DNA of 64,000 bases. Source: Clostridium drakei (GTDB lineage Bacteria; Bacillota; Clostridia; Clostridiales; Clostridiaceae). Made by a program: the position numbers and the translations under genes. Shown here in pieces: positions 1 through 8,501 of this stretch. The notes beneath the pieces are model-generated. The model worked only from the letters and a program-made list of their open reading frames with translations. It was not told where the DNA came from and ran no database searches. Each line of letters opens with the position of its first letter. The stretch's first letter is position 1. The stretch is taken from assembly GCF_000633595.2 (NCBI RefSeq), contig NZ_JIBU02000013.1, positions 124,001 to 188,000 of the forward strand. Reading direction: 5' to 3'.

Positions 1-18
1 AAAGCCTCTTTAATTGAA

Positions 19-2868
19 TTATCTTAATAATTGTAATACTTGTTCTGGTTGTGATTTTGCTTGTGCAAGCATTGCTTGAGAAGCTTGAGAAAGTATATTG
101 TTCTTTGAGTACTCTGTCATTTCCTTAGCCATGTCTACATCTCTAATTCTTGATTCTGATGCTGTTAAGTTTTCTGATGAAGTTCCTAAGTTATTTATTG
201 TATGCTCTAATCTATTTTGGAATGCTCCAAGCTTAGCTCTTTCATCTGAAACGCTTTCTAGTGCATTTTGAATTACAGAAATTGCACTTTCTGCACCTGC
301 CTGTGATGATATATCTACAGCATCAAGTTTTAATGCCTTTGTTGTCATTTCATTAATGTCTATATTCATTGTCTGTCCTTGATTTGCTCCAATATGAGAA
401 ACAAGTGAGTTATCACTAGATGCATCTTGTGCTTGTTGTGTTACATTAAAGTTTCCAAATACTTTGTTGAAACCTGGTACAGTAGATGTATCTGTAGCAG
501 ATTTTTGTGCTGTAAATTTCAAGTTTGAAATGTCCTTAGTAGAACCAGTTGCTCCTTGAATGCTTAATTTGCCTGTTGCTGCATCTAAAGAAACTGTAGC
601 ACCTTTAAATGCATCTAAATTTCTAAGTGTATTTTCAATATCTGAAAGTGTAGTAGTATTTGTAACTGTAAGGCTAGCTTCAAAAGAAGAACCATTTTGT
701 GTTCCATTTACTTTAATAACATTTCCAGCACTTAATCCTAGATTATTGCCATCTGCATCAGCTAAATCCGTTACTAATGTATTATTAGCAATAGTATTGT
801 CAATTGCATCTGTACCTGCTGTAGTTGTATTAGTTCCTGAAGCGCTTACTGTAGCTGTTTTAGCAGCACCAAATAATACTGTAGCTCCTGTATTTGCACC
901 ATCTGCAATAGAGAATGCTGCTCCACGAGTATTATTAGAAATACTTAAAGTATCTACTCCTGCTGCTGTAGTAGAAGTATTTACTGTTACTGCACCTTGG
1001 CCAAAAGCTGTATCCAATTTAGATTGTAATGCCTTAACAATAGCATCTCTTGAACTTACAACGGATCCACCAGTCGCAGTAGTATTAATTCCTGTTGCTC
1101 CTGCAAGGTCAATAGTAACAGTTTTATTTCCTAAAGTAACATCCATCTTTGTTGCTGTAGCAGCGGCACTTAAATCAACACCAGCTTTAAGATCAACAGT
1201 TCCTGTAACTCCTCCTGCTACACCTGCATATCCAAGAGCACCTAATGCACTTTGATTAGCAGCTGTAGGACCGCTTACAATTACATTGGAAGTAGATCCT
1301 GTAGAAGTAGAAACAAATTCTATTTTTCCGCTGTTGTCAGAAGCAAGCTGTGCCTTTACTTTTCCTACAAGTGAAGCATTACTATTTATTTGATTATTAA
1401 CTTCTGTAACTAAAGCATCACGTGTTGCATAGTTTCCTGCATTTAATGTAATTGTTTGTGCAGCACCACCATCTACGCTAATATTAAACTGATCATTTGC
1501 ATTTTTAGAAATATAAGTACCTGCTTTTGTAGCTTCTACTGTATTAACTCCTTTTGCAGTTATGTTTGCAGATTGAGCAACATCTGAAGATGTTAAACTT
1601 GTACCAAATAAATTAGCAGAACCATCATCTGCACCAGTAGTTGCAGCTGCAATAGCAAAGCCTCCTGCTGCAACATTTGATGTAAACTTCAAGTGACCGT
1701 TTCCATCATCACCTACTGTAACAGCTCCTGAACCTGCTCTCTTATCCATTGCTGTCTGAAGTGCTGTTTTAAGTGCATCAAATGTATATGTGGTACCAGC
1801 AGTCAAACCTCCATCTGCAACTAAATCTACGTCCGCTATACTTTTATTACCTAAAGTAACATTAAATCTAGAATCAGCAACAGCAACTGTTATTCCTGCT
1901 GACAAATCAACATTACCAGTTACAGTAGTTTGCTTATTGTCAAATCCCATAGCTTCTACTGCACCTTTATTCGCACCTGCAGTAGTAGGAGCTGAAATAG
2001 CTACTTGTAATGTAGCGCTGCTTCCTGTAGCTGCAGTAGTAAATTTAAGGTGATTGTCTCCAGTTAAAGATACATTTACTTGGTTGAATTCAATTTTTGA
2101 ATCTCCTGCATTTGTAGCTTCTATCTTTGCATTAATTGCTGTACTTAAAGCAGATGCAAACTCTGAACGAGTATATCCTTGAGTTGTACTTGCTCCTATA
2201 GTAACATCAGTATATGCTACTCCATTAATATTAATGTTAAAAGTATCATTTGTACCTGTCTGTATTATTGTTCTTTCATCAAGAGCTGCTCCCGCTGTAG
2301 TAGAATAACCTGTACCAGTTGTTCCTGCTGCTGCATTACTTAGCACTACTGCTAAACCTGCTTTAGAAGCACCTGCTGTTGCTGCTGTTGTTGCTGCATC
2401 AAATACAGATGAACTTGCAGCAGTTCCTTGTGCTGATTTTGCTGCACTTAAGCTACCATTTAACAATTTTTTTGTATTGAATTCTGTGTTTTCAGCTATT
2501 CTGTTAATTTCTGATTTTAACTGGGATACTTCTTTTTGCATTTGAGTTCTGTCTGAATCTGTTTCAGTGTCATTTGCGGATTGAACTGAAAGTTCTCTCA
2601 TTCTTTGAAGAATAGATTGAGTTTCATTTAATGCACCTTCAGCTGTTTGAACCATAGAAATACTATCTTGAGCATTTCTGGATGCTTGATCTAAGCCTCT
2701 GATTTGACCTCTCATTTTTTCGGAGATTGCAAGTCCAGCTGCATCATCTCCAGCCCTGTTTATTCTAAGACCTGATGAGAGTTTTTCCATTGATTTTGAT
2801 GTAGCTGTATTATTAGCTCCCATCAATCTTTGTGCGTTTAACGCAGGTAAATTGTGATTAATTATCAT
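19..2868 (-). CDS. hag: Giant flagellin (949 aa)
   Basis: Structural subunit of the flagellar filament, exported and polymerised outside the cell. Residues 1-145 form the conserved N-terminal D0/D1 helical region (starts [14 protein letters not shown], then [20 protein letters not shown]). The last 130 residues or so are the matching C-terminal D1/D0 region ending in [10 protein letters not shown]. The middle, roughly residues 150-800, is a variable Ala/Thr/Gly-rich region. It contains two similar units at about 207-422 and 457-668, each with an NDxFNI...G strand and a VTLGNK...LFG segment. Common flagellins are about 270-500 residues, so this one is far oversized and the duplication explains part of that. 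The start has a strong ribosome site (GGAGG at 2877-2881) and a leader hairpin at 2894-2907. It is the last gene of the flagellar block in this window. Confidence 0.97.
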   Translation of the reverse strand: MIINHNLPALNAQRLMGANNTATSKSMEKLSSGLRINRAGDDAAGLAISEKMRGQIRGLDQASRNAQDSISMVQTAEGALNETQSILQRMRELSVQSANDTETDSDRTQMQKEVSQLKSEINRIAENTEFNTKKLLNGSLSAAKSAQGTAASSSVFDAATTAATAGASKAGLAVVLSNAAAGTTGTGYSTTAGAALDERTIIQTGTNDTFNININGVAYTDVTIGASTTQGYTRSEFASALSTAINAKIEATNAGDSKIEFNQVNVSLTGDNHLKFTTAATGSSATLQVAISAPTTAGANKGAVEAMGFDNKQTTVTGNVDLSAGITVAVADSRFNVTLGNKSIADVDLVADGGLTAGTTYTFDALKTALQTAMDKRAGSGAVTVGDDGNGHLKFTSNVAAGGFAIAAATTGADDGSANLFGTSLTSSDVAQSANITAKGVNTVEATKAGTYISKNANDQFNISVDGGAAQTITLNAGNYATRDALVTEVNNQINSNASLVGKVKAQLASDNSGKIEFVSTSTGSTSNVIVSGPTAANQSALGALGYAGVAGGVTGTVDLKAGVDLSAAATATKMDVTLGNKTVTIDLAGATGINTTATGGSVVSSRDAIVKALQSKLDTAFGQGAVTVNTSTTAAGVDTLSISNNTRGAAFSIADGANTGATVLFGAAKTATVSASGTNTTTAGTDAIDNTIANNTLVTDLADADGNNLGLSAGNVIKVNGTQNGSSFEASLTVTNTTTLSDIENTLRNLDAFKGATVSLDAATGKLSIQGATGSTKDISNLKFTAQKSATDTSTVPGFNKVFGNFNVTQQAQDASSDNSLVSHIGANQGQTMNIDINEMTTKALKLDAVDISSQAGAESAISVIQNALESVSDERAKLGAFQNRLEHTINNLGTSSENLTASESRIRDVDMAKEMTEYSKNNILSQASQAMLAQAKSQPEQVLQLLR

Positions 2869-2874
2869 AATAAA

Positions 2875-2907
2875 TTCCTCCCTGAATTTTATTGGGCGTC
2901 CATGCCC
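2875..2907 (-). promoter_or_regulatory. Flagellin leader hairpin and ribosome site: candidate CsrA target
   Basis: On the coding strand a GGGC/GCCC stem at 2894-2907 holds the loop ATGGAC. The ribosome site CAGGGAGGAA follows at 2875-2884. Both contain GGA, the core bound by CsrA, one in a hairpin loop and one over the ribosome site. This is the arrangement known from Bacillus subtilis hag, where CsrA blocks translation and FliW relieves it. csrA and fliW are both in this window. The stem and GGA motifs are seen; CsrA binding is inferred. Confidence 0.6.
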
Positions 2908-2982
2908 GTTTATTTATAGTTAAGCTTTGATTAAGCTTACTAACTTAATTAAATTATTGTATTATTTTAAATCACATTAATT

Positions 2983-3009
2983 TATTCGAAAAAAATTTTT
3001 AAACCTTTA
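2983..3009 (-). promoter_or_regulatory. Weak candidate sigma-D promoter for flagellin
   Basis: TAAA at 3006-3009 is followed after exactly 15 bases by TTCGAATA at 2983-2990, which matches the sigma-D -10 (GCCGATAA) at only four of eight positions. The spacing and the expectation that late flagellin genes use sigma-D support it. The -10 match is poor in AT-rich DNA, so this is tentative. Confidence 0.3.
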
Positions 3010-3060
3010 TAACCTTTTTTAAATTATTTAGACTTTTTTGCATAATTTTATGATTTAAGG

Positions 3061-3417
3061 TTAAAATCTTTTATTAAATATTGTTGTTTGATACAATCTA
3101 CTATTATAACTTTTATTGGCAATTCTACTATTGGATATTTTAGACAATTCCTTTTTCAAATTATTTCTTTTCTCATACATAAGTTCTGTTAATTTTTTTT
3201 GGAATGCAACTATATTAAGCTCTTCTGTAAAATTTACAAACTGTTCTTTTGTATATTCTATATTTGACATAGAATCTATTATTTCTTGTCTTTCATCTAA
3301 CATGATCTGAAGGATATCATAATCTTCCTTTTCAACGGCTTCTATAAGCTGCAAAGTACAATTTTTGTATTTCGTTAAAGCTTCTTTTAAAATTTCATTT
3401 ACATTATTTTCTATCAT
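3061..3417 (-). CDS. FliT-like small flagellar protein
   Basis: A 118-residue, largely helical, charged protein without a signal peptide or membrane segment. It lies 22 bp downstream of fliD and just upstream of flagellin. In many Firmicutes this slot holds FliT or a FliT-like chaperone that binds FliD, and the length and helical character fit. There is no diagnostic motif, so the name rests mainly on position. The basic C-terminus (about residues 85-118) is unlike classical FliT and may be a separate feature. Confidence 0.55.
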   Translation of the reverse strand: MIENNVNEILKEALTKYKNCTLQLIEAVEKEDYDILQIMLDERQEIIDSMSNIEYTKEQFVNFTEELNIVAFQKKLTELMYEKRNNLKKELSKISNSRIANKSYNSRLYQTTIFNKRF

Positions 3418-3439
3418 ATGAATAACCTTACTTTATCAT

Positions 3440-5179
3440 TTATTTTGATAATTGCTGTGACAACCAACTTGCTTGTGAATTTAATCGTGTCATAGCTGTT
3501 TCCAATTTAGAAAACTTTTGATAATAGGATTCTTCCTTATCGTTTAGCCTTTTAGCCATATCCTTTATAGTTGAATCTTCTTTAGTTAACTGTTTAGTTA
3601 ACTCATTAGTATAATATGTGGTTGATCCATCATAACCCGCTTTCTTTAAAAGAATACTGTCTGCTGTAACTGCATTATCACGGAATGTGTCACTTAATCT
3701 TTGGAATACACCTGTATTATTATATTTTTGTTTAGAATCTGTTATGGATTCATCAGGACTTCCTTGGAAGAAATTCATTACCTGATCTCCCTTTGTTTCT
3801 AGTGCTTCTCTTAATTTACTTTCATTTGCTATTTTTATTTGTCCTGGCTTTTCCATAGTTGATGACGAACTATCAAATCCATAAGTATCTAAGCCTATAT
3901 CCTGAAGTGTTAAGCCTGAGGATTGCACTTTGTCAGTAAATGCTCTTCTCATATTATTTAAAAGGCTATCAAGCTCATTTTCATTAGATAAAATACCTCC
4001 CTTGGCCTTTGTTTCCCAGGTTTTAATTTGTTCATCAGTCATAGATTCTTTTTGAGAATCAGTTAAAGGCTTGTAATCATAATCCTTCTTTCCATTTGCC
4101 ATAGTATATATCTTATCTACCAATTTGTTGTACTTAGTTATAAATGCTTTTATTTTATCTACTGCACCTTTTGAATCTGCTTTTACAGTTAAAGTTTCTG
4201 TATATGGAGTGGGATGTCCATTTACATCTAGGGTAGCAGCAGGATCCTTTAAAATACTATAAGTCATATTATCAATAGTAAATGTATTACTTGACTTTGT
4301 AACCTCACTTGCTGATTCTCCTGGTGCTGTTATAGTAAGTTTAGCATCCTGACCTGTAGCTGTAGTAGTACCATCACTAGTACCTATTCCCAAACCGGAT
4401 AATCCTACACCTTCATTATGGATAGAAATATTTTTTTCTGCTCCTGAGCTTCTTGTTTCAATAATAACTTTATGATTTAATTCACTGAAACCAACTTTAT
4501 AGTTATCGCTTAAAGCATTTCCTGCACTATCTTTGGTATTATTTATGGCATATATAAGATCATTTACAGTTTTGTCTCCATTACTATTATCTAATACTAT
4601 TTCATGGTTATCTATTACAAATTTTAATTGAGTTTTCATGTTTGAATTTATATCTGATAACTTACTTGTAGTTGTGGCATCATTAACTACATTATTGATT
4701 ACATCTGCACCATTTACTTTAGTAGTAACTTGTGTGGTTGCCTTTAGTGCAGAACTTGGCAGTCTGGCTGTTTTAGCCATCTGGTTTACAGTTACTACAT
4801 AAGTACCTGTAGCAGCACCAGGAAGACTTGTTCCATTTACTAAGGTACTTTGACTACTATTTGATGAAGTTGCACTTCCTGCAATAACTGAAGTCCCTGT
4901 AAGAGATTTACTACTTATCATGTTAGTTTCATCTGGAGAATCTGATAAAAAGGATGAATCTCTCAAATCCCTTATATCTTTTATAATATCCCTATAAGCT
5001 TCCTGCTTCCACTGGGTATATTGCCTCTCTTGCTTTAATTTATCTAATTTAGCATTTTCACCAGACATCATTTGCTTAACTGCAGCATCTACATCTATAC
5101 CTGATGCTTGTCCAGTTACTCTAAGCTTACTGCTAGCAGCAGTAGCACTTGATGAACTCACTCCACTTACGCTAGACAT
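3440..5179 (-). CDS. fliD: Flagellar cap protein FliD (HAP2)
   Basis: Filament cap that folds flagellin monomers at the growing tip. The N-terminal region has LRVTGQASGIDVDAAVKQMM, the characteristic FliD start with the GIDVD turn. A long variable middle follows, and the C-terminus is helical (YYQKFSKLETAMTRLNSQASW), as in the FliD_C domain. About 579 residues, slightly above the usual range. I chose the ATG at 5179: a GTG nine bases upstream sits directly on the AAGGTGA ribosome site and is too close to it. It is 22 bp downstream of fliS, whose product is the usual flagellin chaperone, so the two are surely co-transcribed. Confidence 0.93.
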   Translation of the reverse strand: MSSVSGVSSSSATAASSKLRVTGQASGIDVDAAVKQMMSGENAKLDKLKQERQYTQWKQEAYRDIIKDIRDLRDSSFLSDSPDETNMISSKSLTGTSVIAGSATSSNSSQSTLVNGTSLPGAATGTYVVTVNQMAKTARLPSSALKATTQVTTKVNGADVINNVVNDATTTSKLSDINSNMKTQLKFVIDNHEIVLDNSNGDKTVNDLIYAINNTKDSAGNALSDNYKVGFSELNHKVIIETRSSGAEKNISIHNEGVGLSGLGIGTSDGTTTATGQDAKLTITAPGESASEVTKSSNTFTIDNMTYSILKDPAATLDVNGHPTPYTETLTVKADSKGAVDKIKAFITKYNKLVDKIYTMANGKKDYDYKPLTDSQKESMTDEQIKTWETKAKGGILSNENELDSLLNNMRRAFTDKVQSSGLTLQDIGLDTYGFDSSSSTMEKPGQIKIANESKLREALETKGDQVMNFFQGSPDESITDSKQKYNNTGVFQRLSDTFRDNAVTADSILLKKAGYDGSTTYYTNELTKQLTKEDSTIKDMAKRLNDKEESYYQKFSKLETAMTRLNSQASWLSQQLSK

Positions 5180-5200
5180 TCTTATCACTCACCTTTTAAT

Positions 5201-5587
5201 TTATTTGGATTTTTTTGAAACCTTATAAGCTTCTTCCCACATATCTTTTATTTGTTCAATAACAGGCAGTATCTCATCCATAATTGCAGCATCTTTTTTT
5301 ATATTAGCATCTGTTAGTCTCCTAGTTATAAAATCATATACTCTCATAAGATTTTTTGCCCATTCACCACCTGCATCTACGTCTAAAGTAACCATAAGCT
5401 CATAAAATATATTTTGACATTTCACTATATTTTCATGTGATTTTGAAATATTTTTATCTAAAATAGCTTGTCTTCCTATTTTGGCAAACTTCACCGACGC
5501 TTCTACTAACATTAGCAACATTTGTTCTTTTGAGGAAAAATTTACGCTATTATTTTTATAAGTATTATATGCATTGGCTCCGTACAT
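5201..5587 (-). CDS. fliS: Flagellin export chaperone FliS
   Basis: Cytoplasmic chaperone that binds the C-terminus of flagellin and prevents early polymerisation. The 128 residues begin MYGANAYNTYKNNSV, the typical FliS opening (A-x-x-x-Y-x-x-x-x-V). The helices EQMLLMLVEASVKFAKIGRQ and the segment ANIKKDAAIMDEI are also family features. The length is standard. It lies between an unknown 99-residue gene and fliD in the same direction. Confidence 0.93.
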   Translation of the reverse strand: MYGANAYNTYKNNSVNFSSKEQMLLMLVEASVKFAKIGRQAILDKNISKSHENIVKCQNIFYELMVTLDVDAGGEWAKNLMRVYDFITRRLTDANIKKDAAIMDEILPVIEQIKDMWEEAYKVSKKSK

Positions 5588-5607
5588 ATATAAACACTCC
5601 TTTAAAA

Positions 5608-5907
5608 TTATTTTCTTGTATCCAATATATTACCCTTTATTTCATCTTTACTAAGGTTTTCTACATCTTCCTTATAAACTGATACCTGCATCTCATCTAC
5701 CTTTACTGCATCTACAGAAATTTTATTTTTATTTCTTTGCTTTTCTAGCTTTGAACCAAAATCAGCATCACCTTGATTTTTTTTATTTCTATCCTTGTTG
5801 TCTTTATTTATGGCTATGCCTGTCTTATTATGAACCTTTCCTGGTTTAGTTGTATCTTTTACTCTTTGCCTTACCTCAGGATCAATTTTATTTAACCTAT
5901 ATTCCAT
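5608..5907 (-). CDS. Unknown small charged protein in the flagellar operon
   Basis: I do not recognise this 99-residue protein. It is very rich in Lys, Asp, Asn and Glu, has no Cys and only one Met after the start, and has no membrane segment. It is probably disordered over residues 15-65 (GKVHNKTGIAINKDNKDRNK). It has a strong ribosome site (GGAGGGGGGATTTTT before ATG) and sits between flaG and fliS, so it is likely a real translated gene with a flagellar link. No function is assigned. Confidence 0.7.
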   Translation of the reverse strand: MEYRLNKIDPEVRQRVKDTTKPGKVHNKTGIAINKDNKDRNKKNQGDADFGSKLEKQRNKNKISVDAVKVDEMQVSVYKEDVENLSKDEIKGNILDTRK

Positions 5908-5935
5908 AAAAATCCCCCCTCATAATTAGCTAGAA

Positions 5936-5954
5936 AAAACTAATTATTAGTTTT
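5936..5954 (-). terminator. Weak hairpin after flaG
   Basis: AAAACTAA and TTAGTTTT form an 8-bp stem with a 3-base loop followed by TTC on the minus strand, 43 bases past the flaG stop. It is AT-only, so it would be a weak attenuator at best. Confidence 0.25.
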
Positions 5955-5996
5955 AGATCACAAGAAAATAATAAACCTCAGTTTCTAGTTAATAAT

Positions 5997-6347
5997 TTAT
6001 ACTTTTTCATCAAGAAACATTCCTGCCATTTCACAAAATTTGTCTATCATATCTATTATCTTTTTGGGAGGTATCTCTTTTATAACTTTTTTAGTATTAT
6101 TATCTATAATACTTATAGTTATATCTTTAAATTTTCCATAGACTTCATATTCTGCATGAGTAGACTTATCTTCCATTAACTTATTAAATTTATCTACAGC
6201 TTTTTTTGCATCCTTTTCAGATACTTTGCCTATATCAGTTTCAGAATTTGAACTTGTTTGCACACTTTGTGAACTCTTTACTTCATCCACTGAATTATTA
6301 AAATCTAAATTTGTCTGTCTTCCTTGACCTACATTTCTAACTTCCAT
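5997..6347 (-). CDS. flaG: FlaG family flagellar protein
   Basis: 116 residues. The N-terminal half is low-complexity and polar (NSVDEVKSSQSVQTSSNSET). The C-terminal half, about residues 45-116, is the FlaG domain with KFNKLMEDKSTHAEYEVYGK and an IPPKKIIDMIDKFCEMAGMF segment (the IPxxxxxDM pattern). FlaG proteins affect filament length in several bacteria, but the biochemical role is not settled. It lies 31 bp downstream of csrA, in the sigma-D unit that begins at flgM. Confidence 0.88.
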   Translation of the reverse strand: MEVRNVGQGRQTNLDFNNSVDEVKSSQSVQTSSNSETDIGKVSEKDAKKAVDKFNKLMEDKSTHAEYEVYGKFKDITISIIDNNTKKVIKEIPPKKIIDMIDKFCEMAGMFLDEKV

Positions 6348-6378
6348 GCTAACACTCCTTATTTAGAATTAATAAATT

Positions 6379-6600
6379 TTATTTTCTATCTTTTATACTT
6401 TTTAATAATTTTATATCTAAAGCTGCAGCATTTTTATTTTCCTGCTCAACTTCTTTATATAATTCTTTTCTTAATATAGTTACACTTTTAGGTGCAGATA
6501 TTGAAAGCTTAACTGAACTATCATCTATTTTTACTACAGTTACTTCTATATTCTCACCTATAAGAAGTGATTCATTTTTCTTTCTGCTTATAACTAACAC
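6379..6600 (-). CDS. csrA: Translational regulator CsrA
   Basis: Small dimeric RNA-binding protein that recognises GGA in mRNA hairpins and blocks translation. The 73 residues start [20 protein letters not shown], the classic CsrA N-terminus. [18 protein letters not shown] matches the conserved SVxxHRxEVxxEI region, with Leu replacing His. The start codon is GTG and overlaps the fliW stop as TAGTG, so the two are translationally coupled. FliW binds and inhibits CsrA, and flagellin mRNA is the known target in B. subtilis. The flagellin leader here carries a suitable site (2875-2907). Confidence 0.95.
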   Translation of the reverse strand: MLVISRKKNESLLIGENIEVTVVKIDDSSVKLSISAPKSVTILRKELYKEVEQENKNAAALDIKLLKSIKDRK

Positions 6601-7031
6601 TAAACTCCCCCCTTAAATAATGGGTATTTTATCGGATAATTAGGGTTATCTAATATTATTTGTTCCCCTAACCTCATCTTTATATTTATTATTATGGGAG
6701 CTTTTAAATTCATAGTTATATTTTCTAATTTTGAGTTTAATGTTACTGTATTTACTACTAGAATATCTTCATAACTTCCTATTTGGAGTTCTTTTTTTTT
6801 CTCATCATCTAACTTAAATTCATAATTTTTTACTAAACAGAAGGGAGATGCTACTATGATACCTGTACTTGGATCTTCTATAGATTGCAATATATTAAAC
6901 ATTTCATCATCTTCTACAGAAAATAATATAAAATTTTTTAAATCTTCAAATCCTGGTATTCCTTTTTTAAATGTTACCACATCTTTTTCATTATATTCTC
7001 TTTCACCATAATATTTAGTATTTAATTTCAT
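6600..7031 (-). CDS. fliW: Flagellar assembly factor FliW
   Basis: CsrA antagonist and flagellin-binding protein that couples flagellin synthesis to export. The 143 residues begin [20 protein letters not shown], followed by [13 protein letters not shown], both hallmarks of Fli[14 protein letters not shown] near the end is also conserved. I start at the ATG at 7031; the GTG nine bases upstream overlaps the ribosome-site region (GGGGGTGTGAGTGATTTTT). Its stop shares one base with the csrA start. Confidence 0.95.
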   Translation of the reverse strand: MKLNTKYYGEREYNEKDVVTFKKGIPGFEDLKNFILFSVEDDEMFNILQSIEDPSTGIIVASPFCLVKNYEFKLDDEKKKELQIGSYEDILVVNTVTLNSKLENITMNLKAPIIINIKMRLGEQIILDNPNYPIKYPLFKGGV

Positions 7032-7109
7032 AAAAATCACTCACACCCCCTTTTAGAAAATTGCAACAACAAATATATGACTATAGTTACAAATTGTTCA
7101 TTTGTAACT

Positions 7110-8462
7110 TTATCTCATATAATCCATAAGCGTTGGTTGAAGAACTTTCGCACCAGTTTGAAGTGATGCTAGGTATACAGTTTGCATTGTAGCTAATTCC
7201 ATAGTTTTTTGTGTTATATCAACACCTTCTGTTTTCGTAAGTATTTCACTCATGTCATAGTTTCCCATTTCATTTTGAGATTTGGCACTGTCCATTCTAA
7301 CTTGCTTTGCACCTACTTCTGAACGAACTTTTAAAATCTGCTTCATAGCTAAATCTATATCTGATAAATCTTTAGTATTTAAAGCCTTTGTGGCATCACC
7401 CTCATTTGCATTTCCTGCATCATCTTTTCCATCTAAATGATTTACAATTCTTGAAAGCAAACTTCTTACATCCTCATCAGATGCAGCACCATATTTAATA
7501 ACACTTGTAGCTGATACATTGTAGTCAACTAAAACTCCCTGAGATATTTCTGTTTGTCTTTTTGTACTTATCATATCAAATTGAAGTGCATCCTCAGAGC
7601 TTGGATCCGTATTTGCCACACTTGTATCTAATTCTGTTTTATCTGCTTTGCAGTAAATAAGTCTTGCATTTCCTGAAGATGTACAGTCAAAAGTATAAGT
7701 ACTTCCATCTGTAGTTTTTTTGCCATCTTTATCATATGCCGCTGCTTTATTAGCTGAACCATCTTTTATTGAAAAAGTTAAATCATTGCCTACATTAAAA
7801 GTACCATCTGTACTAATTTGAATAGCTGATGGAGAAATAGCTTTAAAAGTAACTCCATTATCAGTACTTTTTAATACATTAACTTTTGTAACTTTATTAG
7901 ACTTATTTACTTCTGCTATTTCTATTTTAAAACTAGCATTACCTGAACCATAAAATTTTCCATTTACAGTTCCTTCTTCACCAGAAGTTTTACTTACTGT
8001 TCCAACTGAAGAATCCATTGATGCATCTACTGGCTTTGAAGCTCCTTTGGTACCACCGAAAATATATTCTCCTGCAAAAGTAGTATTTAATATTTGGCCA
8101 ATTTGTCCTATTTTCTGATTCACGTCATCCTTAATTTTAATTCTTTCATCAGAGCCATAAGCTGCATTTCCAGCCGCTACTATTTTTTCCCTTAGTCCTT
8201 GAAATACTTCACCTAATTCATTTAAAGAAGTATCCGTTACGTCCAGCCAGTTTATCGTATTAGATATATTCTTGTTATATTGTGTATTTGCATCTATAGC
8301 TGTATGCATTTGCATAGCCCTAGCTACATTAAAAGGATCATCAGAAGGTTTTGTAAAATTTTTTCCTGATGACATTTGCTGCTGAATTTTTTGTAAATTA
8401 TTTAAGTTAGTAGTCATATCAGTTAAATAATTATTCGCAAGCATCTTATTAGTAACTCTCAT
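7110..8462 (-). CDS. flgL: Flagellar hook-filament junction protein FlgL (HAP3)
   Basis: Second of the two junction proteins joining hook and filament. It starts MRVTNKMLANNYLTDMTTNL, the typical FlgL opening, then KPSDDPFNVARAM. The C-terminus has the flagellin-like helix ending TVYLASLQTGAKVLQPTLMDY. About 450 residues, longer than the usual 300, because of an inserted variable region (roughly residues 140-320). I use the ATG at 8462, preceded by GAGGTGATTTTA. It lies 39 bp downstream of flgK. Confidence 0.93.
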   Translation of the reverse strand: MRVTNKMLANNYLTDMTTNLNNLQKIQQQMSSGKNFTKPSDDPFNVARAMQMHTAIDANTQYNKNISNTINWLDVTDTSLNELGEVFQGLREKIVAAGNAAYGSDERIKIKDDVNQKIGQIGQILNTTFAGEYIFGGTKGASKPVDASMDSSVGTVSKTSGEEGTVNGKFYGSGNASFKIEIAEVNKSNKVTKVNVLKSTDNGVTFKAISPSAIQISTDGTFNVGNDLTFSIKDGSANKAAAYDKDGKKTTDGSTYTFDCTSSGNARLIYCKADKTELDTSVANTDPSSEDALQFDMISTKRQTEISQGVLVDYNVSATSVIKYGAASDEDVRSLLSRIVNHLDGKDDAGNANEGDATKALNTKDLSDIDLAMKQILKVRSEVGAKQVRMDSAKSQNEMGNYDMSEILTKTEGVDITQKTMELATMQTVYLASLQTGAKVLQPTLMDYMR

Positions 8463-8501
8463 TAAAATCACCTCATCTTTTTAGTAACAAGTAATTTGTT
8501 T

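Noticed and set aside
560-2053. Long plus-strand open frames opposite the flagellin gene
   Set aside because: They come from the repetitive Ala/Thr codons of flagellin read in reverse; no ribosome site and no recognisable domain.
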